From an uncultured Lachnospiraceae bacterium (GTDB taxonomy: Bacteria; Bacillota; Clostridia; Lachnospirales; Lachnospiraceae), in the NCBI GenBank assembly GCA_946549155.1, contig CAMNQN010000110.1:1-10837 (forward strand): a DNA stretch of 10,837 nucleotides, given 5' to 3'. Positions 1-6,303 of this stretch are shown here, piece by piece. The position numbers and the translations under genes were made by a program. The notes below the pieces were generated by a model. It searched no databases. It saw only the letters and a program-made list of their open reading frames with translations, and was not told where the DNA came from. Within the stretch, counting starts at the first letter, position 1, and the number at the start of each line of letters is the position of its first letter.

Positions 1-93
1 CGAAATCGGAGGGCGGCTCCATCCAAGTGTTTCTATGTATCCTGCGCAATGTTTTTTAGAGGCATCTGCCCGCTCGGCCCCATCTTTTCCTGC
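1..93 (-). repeat. Left arm of a long inverted repeat (copy A of an unrecognised repeat)
   Basis: Read on the minus strand, these bases match positions 10734-10823 on the plus strand. The outer 24 bases (1-24 against 10800-10823) are identical, and the rest is roughly 80-85% alike by eye with a few 1-2 base gaps. Homology with another copy at 286-358 extends this copy to about position 150. Read on the minus strand it encodes the peptide QEKMGPSGQMPLKN, and the right arm encodes QEKTGLGGQMPLEN in the matching register, so the family may derive from a coding sequence. No transposase or recombinase lies between the arms. Confidence 0.85.
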
Positions 94-263
94 TGTTTTC
101 TGGCTAGCTTTACAAAATCATGCCAAATATGACATTCTAAGCAAAAAAATCCGATTTGTGCTGTGAAGCAATAATTTCCCTTGCAAATCCGTGCAAGCTC
201 TTGTATAACAATTGCTCCTAACGTAAATTTGCTGCCACATCTTTTAAACTCAGCATATATCAT
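33..263 (-). CDS. Possible small Cys-containing protein, or ORF carried by the repeat family
   Basis: This is a 76-residue open frame starting at ATG (complement of 261-263). I do not recognise a family. It contains a CxxCH motif (FFCLECHIWHDF) around residues 39-50, then a basic and polar tail (KLARKQQEK). The second half lies within repeat copy A, and decayed versions of the same peptide can be read at 294-360 on the plus strand and at 10734-10790 near the right end. There is no strong Shine-Dalgarno site before the ATG, and the base composition is more AT-rich than the genes to the right. It could be a real small protein, an ORF mobilised with the repeat, or a chance frame. The conservation of the peptide QMPL(K/E)N between copies is the only argument for coding. 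Confidence 0.3.
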   Translation of the reverse strand: MIYAEFKRCGSKFTLGAIVIQELARICKGNYCFTAQIGFFCLECHIWHDFVKLARKQQEKMGPSGQMPLKNIAQDT

Positions 264-285
264 TCTATTATCAGCTTATGCAGTT

Positions 286-358
286 TATATTTTTGTTGCT
301 TAATTTGCCATACTTAGCGTGCTTCTGTAAATTCAGCCAAAGAACAGCAGGAAGAGGC
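286..358 (+). repeat. Repeat copy B, inverted relative to copy A
   Basis: The plus-strand sequence from about 286 to 358 aligns with the reverse complement of about 78-150 at roughly 70-75% identity by eye, including the shared stretch AACAGCAGGAA. In the register that matches copy A it reads C-L-x-C-H followed by a stop and A-K-x-Q-Q-E, so the coding frame is broken here. The two inverted copies are separated by about 135 AT-rich bases and could fold into a long imperfect hairpin. After about 360 the similarity ends, and the rest up to the regulator gene at 530 shows no gene I can name. Confidence 0.65.
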
Positions 359-529
359 GGGCGCTTCCTTAACAAAACACGAAGAACATTGCACCCGAAC
401 AGTAACGGATTTTGCCTGGGAGAGGAACTCTTTTGGGATATTTGGTTGATGGAGGCGGTTATTCATGATAAACTGAAACTGAGTTTGGAACAGGGGGAGA
501 GGGCGAATGTGTTTGGGAGAAGGTGAAGT
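359..529 (+). other. Leader region with no recognisable gene upstream of the regulator
   Basis: This stretch is open in one plus frame (ending KLSLEQGERANVFGRR before a stop at 526), but I recognise no family and no start codon with a ribosome binding site. It may be the tail of a gene cut off by the repeat at 286-358. A Shine-Dalgarno-like AAGGTG lies a few bases before the ATG at 530. I see no convincing sigma-A promoter. Confidence 0.4.
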
Positions 530-1012
530 ATGAAGATTGCGGTTGTGGATGATGATGATCAGTGCCGAAAGCAGGTGACAGAATACCTGCATACCTATGC
601 GCAGGATACAAAGCAGGTGATGGAGGTTGAAGCGTATTCTCTCGGCATTAATTTTGCCAGCGAATACCGCGCAGACTGTGATGTGATTTTTCTGGATGTG
701 GAGATGCCCCGCATGGACGGGATCTCTGTGGCGAAAAAGATCCGGGAGGTGGATCAGAATGTTCCGATTATTTTTCTTACCAGTTATTCCCAGTATGCGA
801 TTAACGGGTATGAGGTGAATGCACTGGATTATGTGATGAAGCCGCTCACCTATTTTGTTTTCGAGATGAAGCTGAAAAAAGCGCTGAAATTTGTACAGCA
901 CCGGGGCGGTGAGGATGTGGTGTATCTGGGAGAGATACAGCTGCCTATCAGCCGGCCAAAACGGAAGGAATTTATGGACCGGTATATTCATTTTTTGAGC
1001 GAGGGTGGTTGA
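530..1012 (+). CDS. LytTR-family response regulator with most of the DNA-binding domain missing
   Basis: This is a 160-residue response regulator. Residues 1-120 form a complete receiver domain: acidic pocket VVDDDD (7-10), phospho-acceptor Asp56 in FLDVEMPRMDG, Thr/Ser in FLTSYS, and Lys104 in DYVMKPL. The sequence DYVMKPLTYFVFEMKLKKAL is typical of AgrA/VirR-like regulators, which are usually about 240 residues with a C-terminal LytTR DNA-binding domain. Here the receiver is followed after a short linker by GEIQLPISRPKRKEFM, which matches the extreme C-terminal strand and helix of LytTR domains. Roughly 75-80 residues of LytTR core appear to be lost around residues 123-130 (about nt 896-920) with the frame kept. 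If translated, the protein could be phosphorylated but should not bind DNA normally. The stop at 1010-1012 lies directly before the kinase gene, so the two form an operon. Confidence 0.88.
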   Translation: MKIAVVDDDDQCRKQVTEYLHTYAQDTKQVMEVEAYSLGINFASEYRADCDVIFLDVEMPRMDGISVAKKIREVDQNVPIIFLTSYSQYAINGYEVNALDYVMKPLTYFVFEMKLKKALKFVQHRGGEDVVYLGEIQLPISRPKRKEFMDRYIHFLSEGG

Positions 1013-1013
1013 T

Positions 1014-1346
1014 ATGAAAATGTTGGAATTTAATCCGCAGTTGATTATTTTGGGACAGCTGATTTTACCGGTGATGCTGTTTTTGATAGGAGAGGAGCGA
1101 AAAAAATATTTTTGGCTGAGGGCGGCGGGGAGCCTGCTCTTTAGCGTCCTTTTGCTTTTGCTGTATATAAAGCTTCCGGCGGTATTTGGACAGAACAGTA
1201 AGGATATTCTGAGTTATTTTCTGACCTATTTTCTGGTGGTTCTGTTTGTGCTGTCCGCGTACCATATTTCTGCTGTAGGTGCGATCTTTCTGTCCTCCTG
1301 CAGCATATTTCCTTCTGCCTGGCGAATTTGCTGTTTAAGGAGTTGA
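1014..1346 (+). CDS. GHKL sensor histidine kinase, N-terminal membrane fragment (frameshifted)
   Basis: The start at ATG 1014 is preferred over GTG 1005 because it follows GAGGGTGG at good spacing and falls two bases after the regulator stop. The fragment holds three hydrophobic segments (around LIILGQLILPVMLFLI, LLFSVLLLLLYIKL and FLTYFLVVLFVLSAYHI), the first half of a six-TM sensor domain. From about position 1290 the reading frame yields an un-kinase-like tail ending at the stop at 1344-1346. The expected continuation (LLQHISFCLANLLF, with the conserved Gln-His of this sensor class) is found in another frame, at 1295-1336. The gene is therefore frameshifted between about 1275 and 1300, equal to one missing base or two extra. 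A sequencing error is possible. The rest of the kinase is the next feature. Confidence 0.75.
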   Translation: MKMLEFNPQLIILGQLILPVMLFLIGEERKKYFWLRAAGSLLFSVLLLLLYIKLPAVFGQNSKDILSYFLTYFLVVLFVLSAYHISAVGAIFLSSCSIFPSAWRICCLRS

Positions 1347-2167
1347 CTGCTGCTTCGGCATTTTGGGCGTTCAGCATCCTGTCTCCTCTGGCGTTGAGTG
1401 CGCTTTTTTACTTTGTGGTGCTTCGAAGAAACCGGGAGGTATACCGGAAGGCGGATTATCATCAGGTATTTTTGGCCATGGCGATTTTGTTTATCTGTAT
1501 TGTGCTGAATTCTCTGCGCAGCATGGAGAGCCAGGGGCTGGTTTATACCAATGTGTATGATCTTCTGTGTTGCGGCTGCTGTCTGCTTCTTCAGTTCAGC
1601 ATGTCCTTCTCTGCCAAGATGCTGGAGGAAAATAAAACGCTGGAGCTGCTGATCAATCAGCAGCATGAGCAGCATAAGCTGTCCAATCAGCCGTTCCTTC
1701 GGACACTGGAGATTTATGACACGGTGGCCAATACCGGAAATGCCACGCTGGACGCGGTATTGATGGAAAAGGGGCTTATGTGTGAGATGAATCAGATTCG
1801 CTTCAGCTTCATTGTGGACGGAAAACAGCTGGCGTTTATGGAGATTGCCGATCTGTTCTCTCTTGTCAGCAATATTCTGGACAATGCCATTGAGAGCGAA
1901 CGGAAGGAGCCGGAGGAAGAGCGAAGGATGATCAATCTGCGGATTGTCCGCAGCCATGATATGATTCTGCTGGATGCGGAAAACTACTGCCGCTATCCGG
2001 TGGAGGTGCGGGATAATATGATTCAGACCACAAAATCCGACAAGGAGAATCATGGCCTTGGGATGCGGGGAATCGACTATGTGGTGAAGAAATACGGAGG
2101 CGAACGAAGACTGTCGCAGGAGGATAATTTTTTTCGTGTGAGCATCGTGTTTCCGGCGAGGGAATAG
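1328..2167 (+). CDS. GHKL sensor histidine kinase, C-terminal part, phospho-acceptor region missing
   Basis: The listed start is TTG 1328, but the frame is open further upstream and is really the continuation of the frameshifted kinase that begins at 1014. It has three more TM segments (around FWAFSILSPLALSALFYFVV, VFLAMAILFICIVL and LLCCGCCLLLQFSM), then a coiled-coil-like helix ending QQHEQHKLS, and a GHKL/HATPase domain: N-box NILDNAIES at 182-190 and G-box HGLGM at 242-246. Family members carry a dimerisation helix with a CHDLKHQ-type phospho-acceptor His between QHKLS and EIYDTVANTGN. Here only NQPFLRTL lies between them (residues about 119-128), so about 40-45 residues including that His seem lost in frame. 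Such a protein could bind ATP but probably could not autophosphorylate. A terminator follows directly. Confidence 0.8.
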   Translation: MLFKELTAASAFWAFSILSPLALSALFYFVVLRRNREVYRKADYHQVFLAMAILFICIVLNSLRSMESQGLVYTNVYDLLCCGCCLLLQFSMSFSAKMLEENKTLELLINQQHEQHKLSNQPFLRTLEIYDTVANTGNATLDAVLMEKGLMCEMNQIRFSFIVDGKQLAFMEIADLFSLVSNILDNAIESERKEPEEERRMINLRIVRSHDMILLDAENYCRYPVEVRDNMIQTTKSDKENHGLGMRGIDYVVKKYGGERRLSQEDNFFRVSIVFPARE

Positions 2168-2197
2168 AAAGGGGCTGTGACAGCCCCTTTTATTTTA
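2168..2197 (+). terminator. Rho-independent terminator after the kinase
   Basis: The stem AAGGGGCTG, loop TGA and CAGCCCCTT are followed by a T-rich run (TTTTATTTT), one base after the kinase stop codon. The AA/TT flanks would also let it act on the opposite strand. It separates the regulatory genes from the glycosidase operon. Confidence 0.9.
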
Positions 2198-2231
2198 GAG
2201 AAATTTTCCTCCTTTTTGAGCAAAGCGTTAA

Positions 2232-2261
2232 CAATTTTTCCCTGGATCCATGCAATTTTTC
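2232..2261 (+). promoter_or_regulatory. Candidate LytTR operator: two 9-bp direct repeats spaced 21 bp
   Basis: CAATTTTTC occurs at 2232-2240 and again at 2253-2261, so the start-to-start distance is exactly 21 bp, two helical turns. LytTR regulators such as AgrA bind pairs of 9-bp direct repeats separated by 12 bp, the same geometry. The half-sites including one upstream base (ACAATTTTT, GCAATTTTT) resemble ACAGTTAAG-type boxes only partly. The pair sits about 30 bp upstream of the -10 box of the GH3 operon, where an activator of a promoter with a poor -35 would bind. That the neighbouring regulator recognises it is inference. Confidence 0.45.
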
Positions 2262-2267
2262 ACAAAA

Positions 2268-2297
2268 TGCTCCTTTCTTTTATGAAATCCCTATAAT
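2268..2297 (+). promoter_or_regulatory. Sigma-A-like promoter of the GH3 operon
   Basis: A perfect TATAAT lies at 2292-2297. At the -35 position only a poor TGCTCC (2268-2273, spacer 18) is seen, which suggests activator dependence. The leader of about 40 bases contains a small CCCG-AATAC-CGGG hairpin (2313-2325) and a strong Shine-Dalgarno AAAGGAG (2331-2337) seven bases before the ATG at 2344. Confidence 0.65.
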
Positions 2298-2343
2298 GTG
2301 CAGTAACAAATGCCCGAATACCGGGTGAAGAAAGGAGAAAAAT

Positions 2344-5340
2344 ATGGCAAGTAGAAAAAGAAGTTCCCGTTTGACGGCGCTGGCTCTGAGTGGAGTGATG
2401 TGCGCGGTACCAGCAGTTACGTCAATAGCCGGAACGATGGGGGATGGAAAGTATTTTAATGACTATTCTTCCTATGAGGAAGCGGAAGCGGCGGCGGATG
2501 AGCTGAATAAGGATCTCTCGAGAGAGGGAAATGTGCTTTTGAAAAATGACGGTACCCTGCCTCTGACCGGGGACGAGTGGGTGAGTGTGTTTGGCGCAGG
2601 ATCGGATTCCCTGATCAGTGTGCGTGAGGATTCGAAGAATGCCAGCGGGACCATCGCGGACAGCCTGCAGGCGGCCGGCTTCAATGTGAATCCGGCTCTG
2701 GTGCGTTACTATGGCGCTCAGGCGACAGAGATCGGAAATGAGACTTACGAGTTTAACCGTGAGGTAGAGGAATCCCTGAAGCTTTATGACGGAGCGGCAG
2801 TGGTGGTATTTACCAGGGCCGCGGGAGAGGGCAGCGATACCGCCCGGGTGCTTCAGGAGGAAGAGGACAATCTGTACGGGGATGAGGAAGCAGCTTTCCA
2901 TCATAAGGCCCTGGCCATCGGTTCCTGGGATGAGGAGGGCAATTTCACCTACGACGCGGAAAGCGGGACAGAGTATAAGCATTATCAACAGCTGACGGAT
3001 TCAGAGGAGAACCTGCTCAAATATGTGGAATCAAAATTTGACAAGGTGATTGTGGTGTTAAATACGGCCAATGCCCTGGAGATGTACAACCTGCAGCAGG
3101 ATGAGAACATCAACGCCATCCTTTTGATGGAGCGTCCCGGAGAAACCGGGCATGTGGCAGTGGGCGAGATCCTGAATGGCACGGTGAATCCCTCCGGCCG
3201 TCTGGTGGACGAATGGGGCGTTGACTTTACTGCGGATCCCACCTGGTACAACTTTGGAAATAATATGCAGACCGGTTCATCGAATATTATCCGGAATGAG
3301 GCGGGAGAGCTCACCGGTGAGGGACAGACAGGCCCCACAGACCCGGGGTACTATATGGTGGATTACGAGGAAGATATTTATCTGGGATATCGTTATTATG
3401 AGACTTACTATTATGAGACGTATCTTGGAAATACTGCGGCTTCCGCCCCGGAGGGTGCTTCTGAGGAAGAAAGAATTGCGGCAGCCAATGCCTGGTATGA
3501 GCAGAATGTGCTCTATCCCTTCGGCTTCGGTTTGTCCTATACGGATTTCGCCATGAATATTCAGGGCGTATACACAGATGCTGCATGTACCCAGGCGTTG
3601 GGAGAAACGGTGGATCAGAGCCTGTTTGCTTCCGCGGTGGACAGCCCGGCCCAGGTGGAGACCCTGTATATTCCGGTTGAAGTGACAAACACCGGCGATG
3701 TGACTGGTAAGCAGGTAGTGGAGGTTTATGTGACGGCTCCTTATACCCAGGGCGGGGTGGAAAAATCCTATCAGACACTGGCAGGCTTTGCAAAGAGCAG
3801 CCTGTTGGCTCCGGGAGAGACGGAGACGGTGATGGTTTCCATTCAGGTACAGGATTTTGCTTCTTATGATTATGCAAACAGGAGCGGCCTGGCGGAGACC
3901 GGCGGACACAGCACATCGGAAATCCCCTCCATCGGCAAGAAGGCCGGTACGGAGGCTGACAGTCCCAACAACCTGTCCAATACCCATACCTGGTGCGACG
4001 AAAGCACGGTTGCATCCACATGGAATATGGATCTGGCCCGCAAGCAGGGAATCCTCGTGGGCGATATGGCGATGTATAAAGGCGTGAACGGTTGGTGGGG
4101 ACCGGGTATGGATACCCATCGTTCTCCCTTCTCCGGACGGAATAATGAGTATTATTCCCAGGATGGCCTTCAGGGCGGGTATATTGCAGCCGCAGTTGTT
4201 TCCGGTGCAGAGTCCCGTGGCCTGAAAGTTTACATTAAGCATTTCGCGTTAAATGATCAGGAGACCAGCCGTGACGGCATGAACAATAACTCCTTTATTT
4301 CCGAGCAGGCAATGCGTGAGAATAACCTGAAGGTATTCCAGATGGCGATGCAGGAAGGAGGAGCAGCGGCGGCAATGTGTGCCTTTGCCCGCGTAAGCGG
4401 TATCCCGACGGCGGTCAATTATGATTTCCTGGTAAAGCTGGCAGATGAGCAGTGGGGATGGAACGGCGTATTCCTGACAGACGGCTACATGGGTGTTGCA
4501 TCCTGCACCACCGGTGATTACATGGTTCGTACCGGCTGTATCCAGCTGGCCCTGGGCGGTTCCACCACCGTATCCGGCGAATGGGATGCTTCCCTGAGAG
4601 ACGGCATGGGCGGCGTGACAGTAGACGGCGTACAGAATGATGTTCAGTATTATTACATTCGACAGTTTGCAATCTGCCTGTTGTCAGAGGAGGCAAACAG
4701 TACGGCAAATGAAAATGGGTTTACCCAGGTAACCATGGACGAAAAGGCATTCGAAGGTGCGCAGGCGGCGGAAATCAATGAGACGGTTGCTCTGTCCGAT
4801 GAGGTGCTGGGAACTTCTTTTGCCATTTACACAGTCACAGAGGGTGAGCTGCCGGAAGGCGTGACCCTTGGAAGTGACGGATCCCTTACCGGTACTCCGG
4901 TGCAGGCCGGTTCCTATCACTTTGATGTGACGGCGGCCATTGATCAGTGGGTAGAGCGCAGTGCGTCCTGTACGCTGGAGGTATCCTCCGCCTTTACCAC
5001 AGAGGGAGATGCGCTGGATAGCCTGACAGCAGGCAGCGCGATGCGGTCCGCGATTGTATCGGAGACAGTCAGTGTTGACGCCGGCTTCAGCAGCGTTACT
5101 TATGCGCTGACGGATGGCGCTCTTCCGGAGGGCCTGACCCTGAATGAGGACGGAACCATCACCGGTACTCCTACGGAGGCTGGTACTTATGACTTTACGG
5201 TGGGAATCAGCGCCAGCAAGCAGGCGGAGAACGCAGGCGGTCCTGGTGGAATGCCCGGCGGTATGCCTGGCGGGCCCGGTATGGCACAGGAAACCTCAAC
5301 GGTTTATCTGTATACGGGAACGATTGTGGTTGGAGAATAA
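2344..5340 (+). CDS. Secreted GH3 beta-glycosidase, permuted domain order, two Ig-like domains, internal gap
   Basis: This is a 998-residue secreted enzyme-like protein. A signal peptide at about 1-29 is followed by the GH3_C sandwich domain (EGNVLLKNDGTLPL near 61; candidate acid/base Glu162 in AAGEGSD), YPFGFGLSYT near 391, a Fn3-like domain (about 445-510), then the GH3_N TIM barrel (GRNNEYYSQD with Arg599, KHFALN with Lys632-His633, candidate nucleophile Asp713 in FLTDGYMG). This is the reversed order described for Butyrivibrio fibrisolvens BglA and Ruminococcus GH3 enzymes. Residues about 800-985 hold two Ig-like (He_PIG-type) repeats with LPEG-x-TL-x-x-DG-x-x-TGTP; the second carries a Gly/Pro/Met-rich insert near 965. 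Compared with relatives, about 190 residues are absent at about 510-514 (nt 3871-3886): the end of Fn3 and the first part of the barrel. ASYDYAN runs straight into GLAETGGHSTSEIPSIG. The DGP motif reads DSP here, which may be natural in this subgroup. Substrate is not predictable; activity is doubtful if the gap is real. Confidence 0.9.
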   Translation: MASRKRSSRLTALALSGVMCAVPAVTSIAGTMGDGKYFNDYSSYEEAEAAADELNKDLSREGNVLLKNDGTLPLTGDEWVSVFGAGSDSLISVREDSKNASGTIADSLQAAGFNVNPALVRYYGAQATEIGNETYEFNREVEESLKLYDGAAVVVFTRAAGEGSDTARVLQEEEDNLYGDEEAAFHHKALAIGSWDEEGNFTYDAESGTEYKHYQQLTDSEENLLKYVESKFDKVIVVLNTANALEMYNLQQDENINAILLMERPGETGHVAVGEILNGTVNPSGRLVDEWGVDFTADPTWYNFGNNMQTGSSNIIRNEAGELTGEGQTGPTDPGYYMVDYEEDIYLGYRYYETYYYETYLGNTAASAPEGASEEERIAAANAWYEQNVLYPFGFGLSYTDFAMNIQGVYTDAACTQALGETVDQSLFASAVDSPAQVETLYIPVEVTNTGDVTGKQVVEVYVTAPYTQGGVEKSYQTLAGFAKSSLLAPGETETVMVSIQVQDFASYDYANRSGLAETGGHSTSEIPSIGKKAGTEADSPNNLSNTHTWCDESTVASTWNMDLARKQGILVGDMAMYKGVNGWWGPGMDTHRSPFSGRNNEYYSQDGLQGGYIAAAVVSGAESRGLKVYIKHFALNDQETSRDGMNNNSFISEQAMRENNLKVFQMAMQEGGAAAAMCAFARVSGIPTAVNYDFLVKLADEQWGWNGVFLTDGYMGVASCTTGDYMVRTGCIQLALGGSTTVSGEWDASLRDGMGGVTVDGVQNDVQYYYIRQFAICLLSEEANSTANENGFTQVTMDEKAFEGAQAAEINETVALSDEVLGTSFAIYTVTEGELPEGVTLGSDGSLTGTPVQAGSYHFDVTAAIDQWVERSASCTLEVSSAFTTEGDALDSLTAGSAMRSAIVSETVSVDAGFSSVTYALTDGALPEGLTLNEDGTITGTPTEAGTYDFTVGISASKQAENAGGPGGMPGGMPGGPGMAQETSTVYLYTGTIVVGE

Positions 5341-5378
5341 GTGTCGGAAAAGGAAGGAAACGGAGGCAGGAAGAAACG

Positions 5379-6215
5379 ATGAGAAATAAAGTGGGAATTG
5401 CAGTCCTTTTTGCGGGTGCCCTGGCGGCGATGTCCTCTATGAGCGCTCTGGCGGATGAGGGAACGGCTACCTTCTATTTAAATGCGGGGGATGCAGAGGA
5501 AGTTTATGAGGAAAAAACCTTCCCCCTTGGCGAGTGGGTGGAGGAGCCGGAGGCCCCGGAACTGGAGAATAAAGTATTCGGCGGCTGGTATGCAGATGCG
5601 GAATGCACGGAAAAGTTCAGCTTCAATGACCGGATTGACGGGGATGTGGAGCTCTACGCAGCCTGGAAAAATTCCTTTGTGTTTGAGGCGGAGTATGTAA
5701 ATCTGGACGGCGTGCCGGGGCAGGGATATTCCGGAAACACCAGCGGTACGGGGCTGATTATGCAGGATAAGTCTGATGCGGGAGCCAGCAACGGCTACTA
5801 TGTTTCCTGTCTGTATTATGATGGTGCATATTTGAGCTTTGAGATCACGTCGGACAGAGCTGTGGATGATGTGACCATGATCCTGAGCCTGTCTGCAGAA
5901 TTTGATGACATGATTTTTACAGGGGATGAGTATCTGGCAGTGGTAAACGGCGAGGAATACAATGTGGAAGCAGAGCTGACCGGCGCCTATGCCGTTACCG
6001 ATGACGGAGAAAACAGGAAACGGCCCTTTACGCAGCATGTTGTGGCCAACAACATTTCTCTGCAGGAAGGGGAAAATGTGATCGAGCTGGTAACAAATAA
6101 TGATGAGCATATGAGCGGAGCTACCATGGAGGCGAAAGCGCCAATGGTGTACTGCATGTATCTCAATACATCAGCAGAGCTGACCTGGGAACCGGTGCTG
6201 GAGAATATTCAGTAG
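5379..6215 (+). CDS. Secreted protein with an InlB B-repeat and a CBM-like domain
   Basis: This is a 278-residue protein with a signal peptide (about 1-25, cleavage likely after ALA). Residues about 29-95 match the InlB B-repeat/Listeria-Bacteroides repeat pattern: ATFYLNAG, then VFGGWYADAECTEKF and a closing VELYAAW. From about residue 99 (FVFEAEYVNLDG) the protein resembles CBM6/35-type beta-sandwich modules, which often begin with an E-A-E motif; the exact family cannot be fixed here. No catalytic domain is visible, so it is probably a carbohydrate- or wall-binding accessory protein. It starts 38 bases after the permuted GH3 gene, with GGAGG at 5362-5366 upstream and no terminator between, so it is cotranscribed. 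A terminator follows it. It seems intact, unlike most of its neighbours. Confidence 0.85.
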   Translation: MRNKVGIAVLFAGALAAMSSMSALADEGTATFYLNAGDAEEVYEEKTFPLGEWVEEPEAPELENKVFGGWYADAECTEKFSFNDRIDGDVELYAAWKNSFVFEAEYVNLDGVPGQGYSGNTSGTGLIMQDKSDAGASNGYYVSCLYYDGAYLSFEITSDRAVDDVTMILSLSAEFDDMIFTGDEYLAVVNGEEYNVEAELTGAYAVTDDGENRKRPFTQHVVANNISLQEGENVIELVTNNDEHMSGATMEAKAPMVYCMYLNTSAELTWEPVLENIQ

Positions 6216-6230
6216 AGGAACCGGAAGCTG

Positions 6231-6268
6231 AAAAAGCGCGACGGAGACTGCGCCGCCGCGCTTTTTTG
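6231..6268 (+). terminator. Rho-independent terminator after the CBM-like gene
   Basis: AAAAAGCGCG (6231-6240) pairs with CGCGCTTTTT (6257-6266) around a GC-rich loop that can pair further, followed by a T run. Only about 35 bases lie between it and the next start codon, and I see no promoter there, so the downstream GH3 genes may depend on read-through of this terminator. Confidence 0.85.
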
Positions 6269-6303
6269 TATCATGTGGGATTTTTGAAGGATGTGAGGAT
6301 AAA

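Noticed and set aside
278..526. Plus-strand 82-codon frame before the regulator
   Set aside because: Its first part is repeat copy B in a register that does not match copy A. There is no ribosome binding site and no recognisable family.
1275..1300. Programmed -1 frameshift in the kinase
   Set aside because: No X-XXY-YYZ slippery site or clear downstream pseudoknot is visible, and the same gene has another lesion, so mutation or error is more likely.
1226..2053. Minus-strand open frame of 275 codons
   Set aside because: Shadow of the kinase coding sequence, rich in His and Gln as expected for an antisense frame.
2313..2325. Small CCCG/CGGG hairpin in the GH3 leader as a riboswitch
   Set aside because: Only a 4-bp stem with no terminator or conserved aptamer sequence; too small to support a regulatory RNA.
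3277..4242. Minus-strand open frame of 321 codons
   Set aside because: Shadow of the secreted GH3 gene; it has no ribosome binding site or family features.
5230..5290. Gly/Pro/Met-rich stretch as a collagen-like or CRISPR-type repeat
   Set aside because: Too short and irregular, without a strict G-x-y period or spacer structure. No CRISPR array, tRNA or rRNA is seen anywhere in the window.
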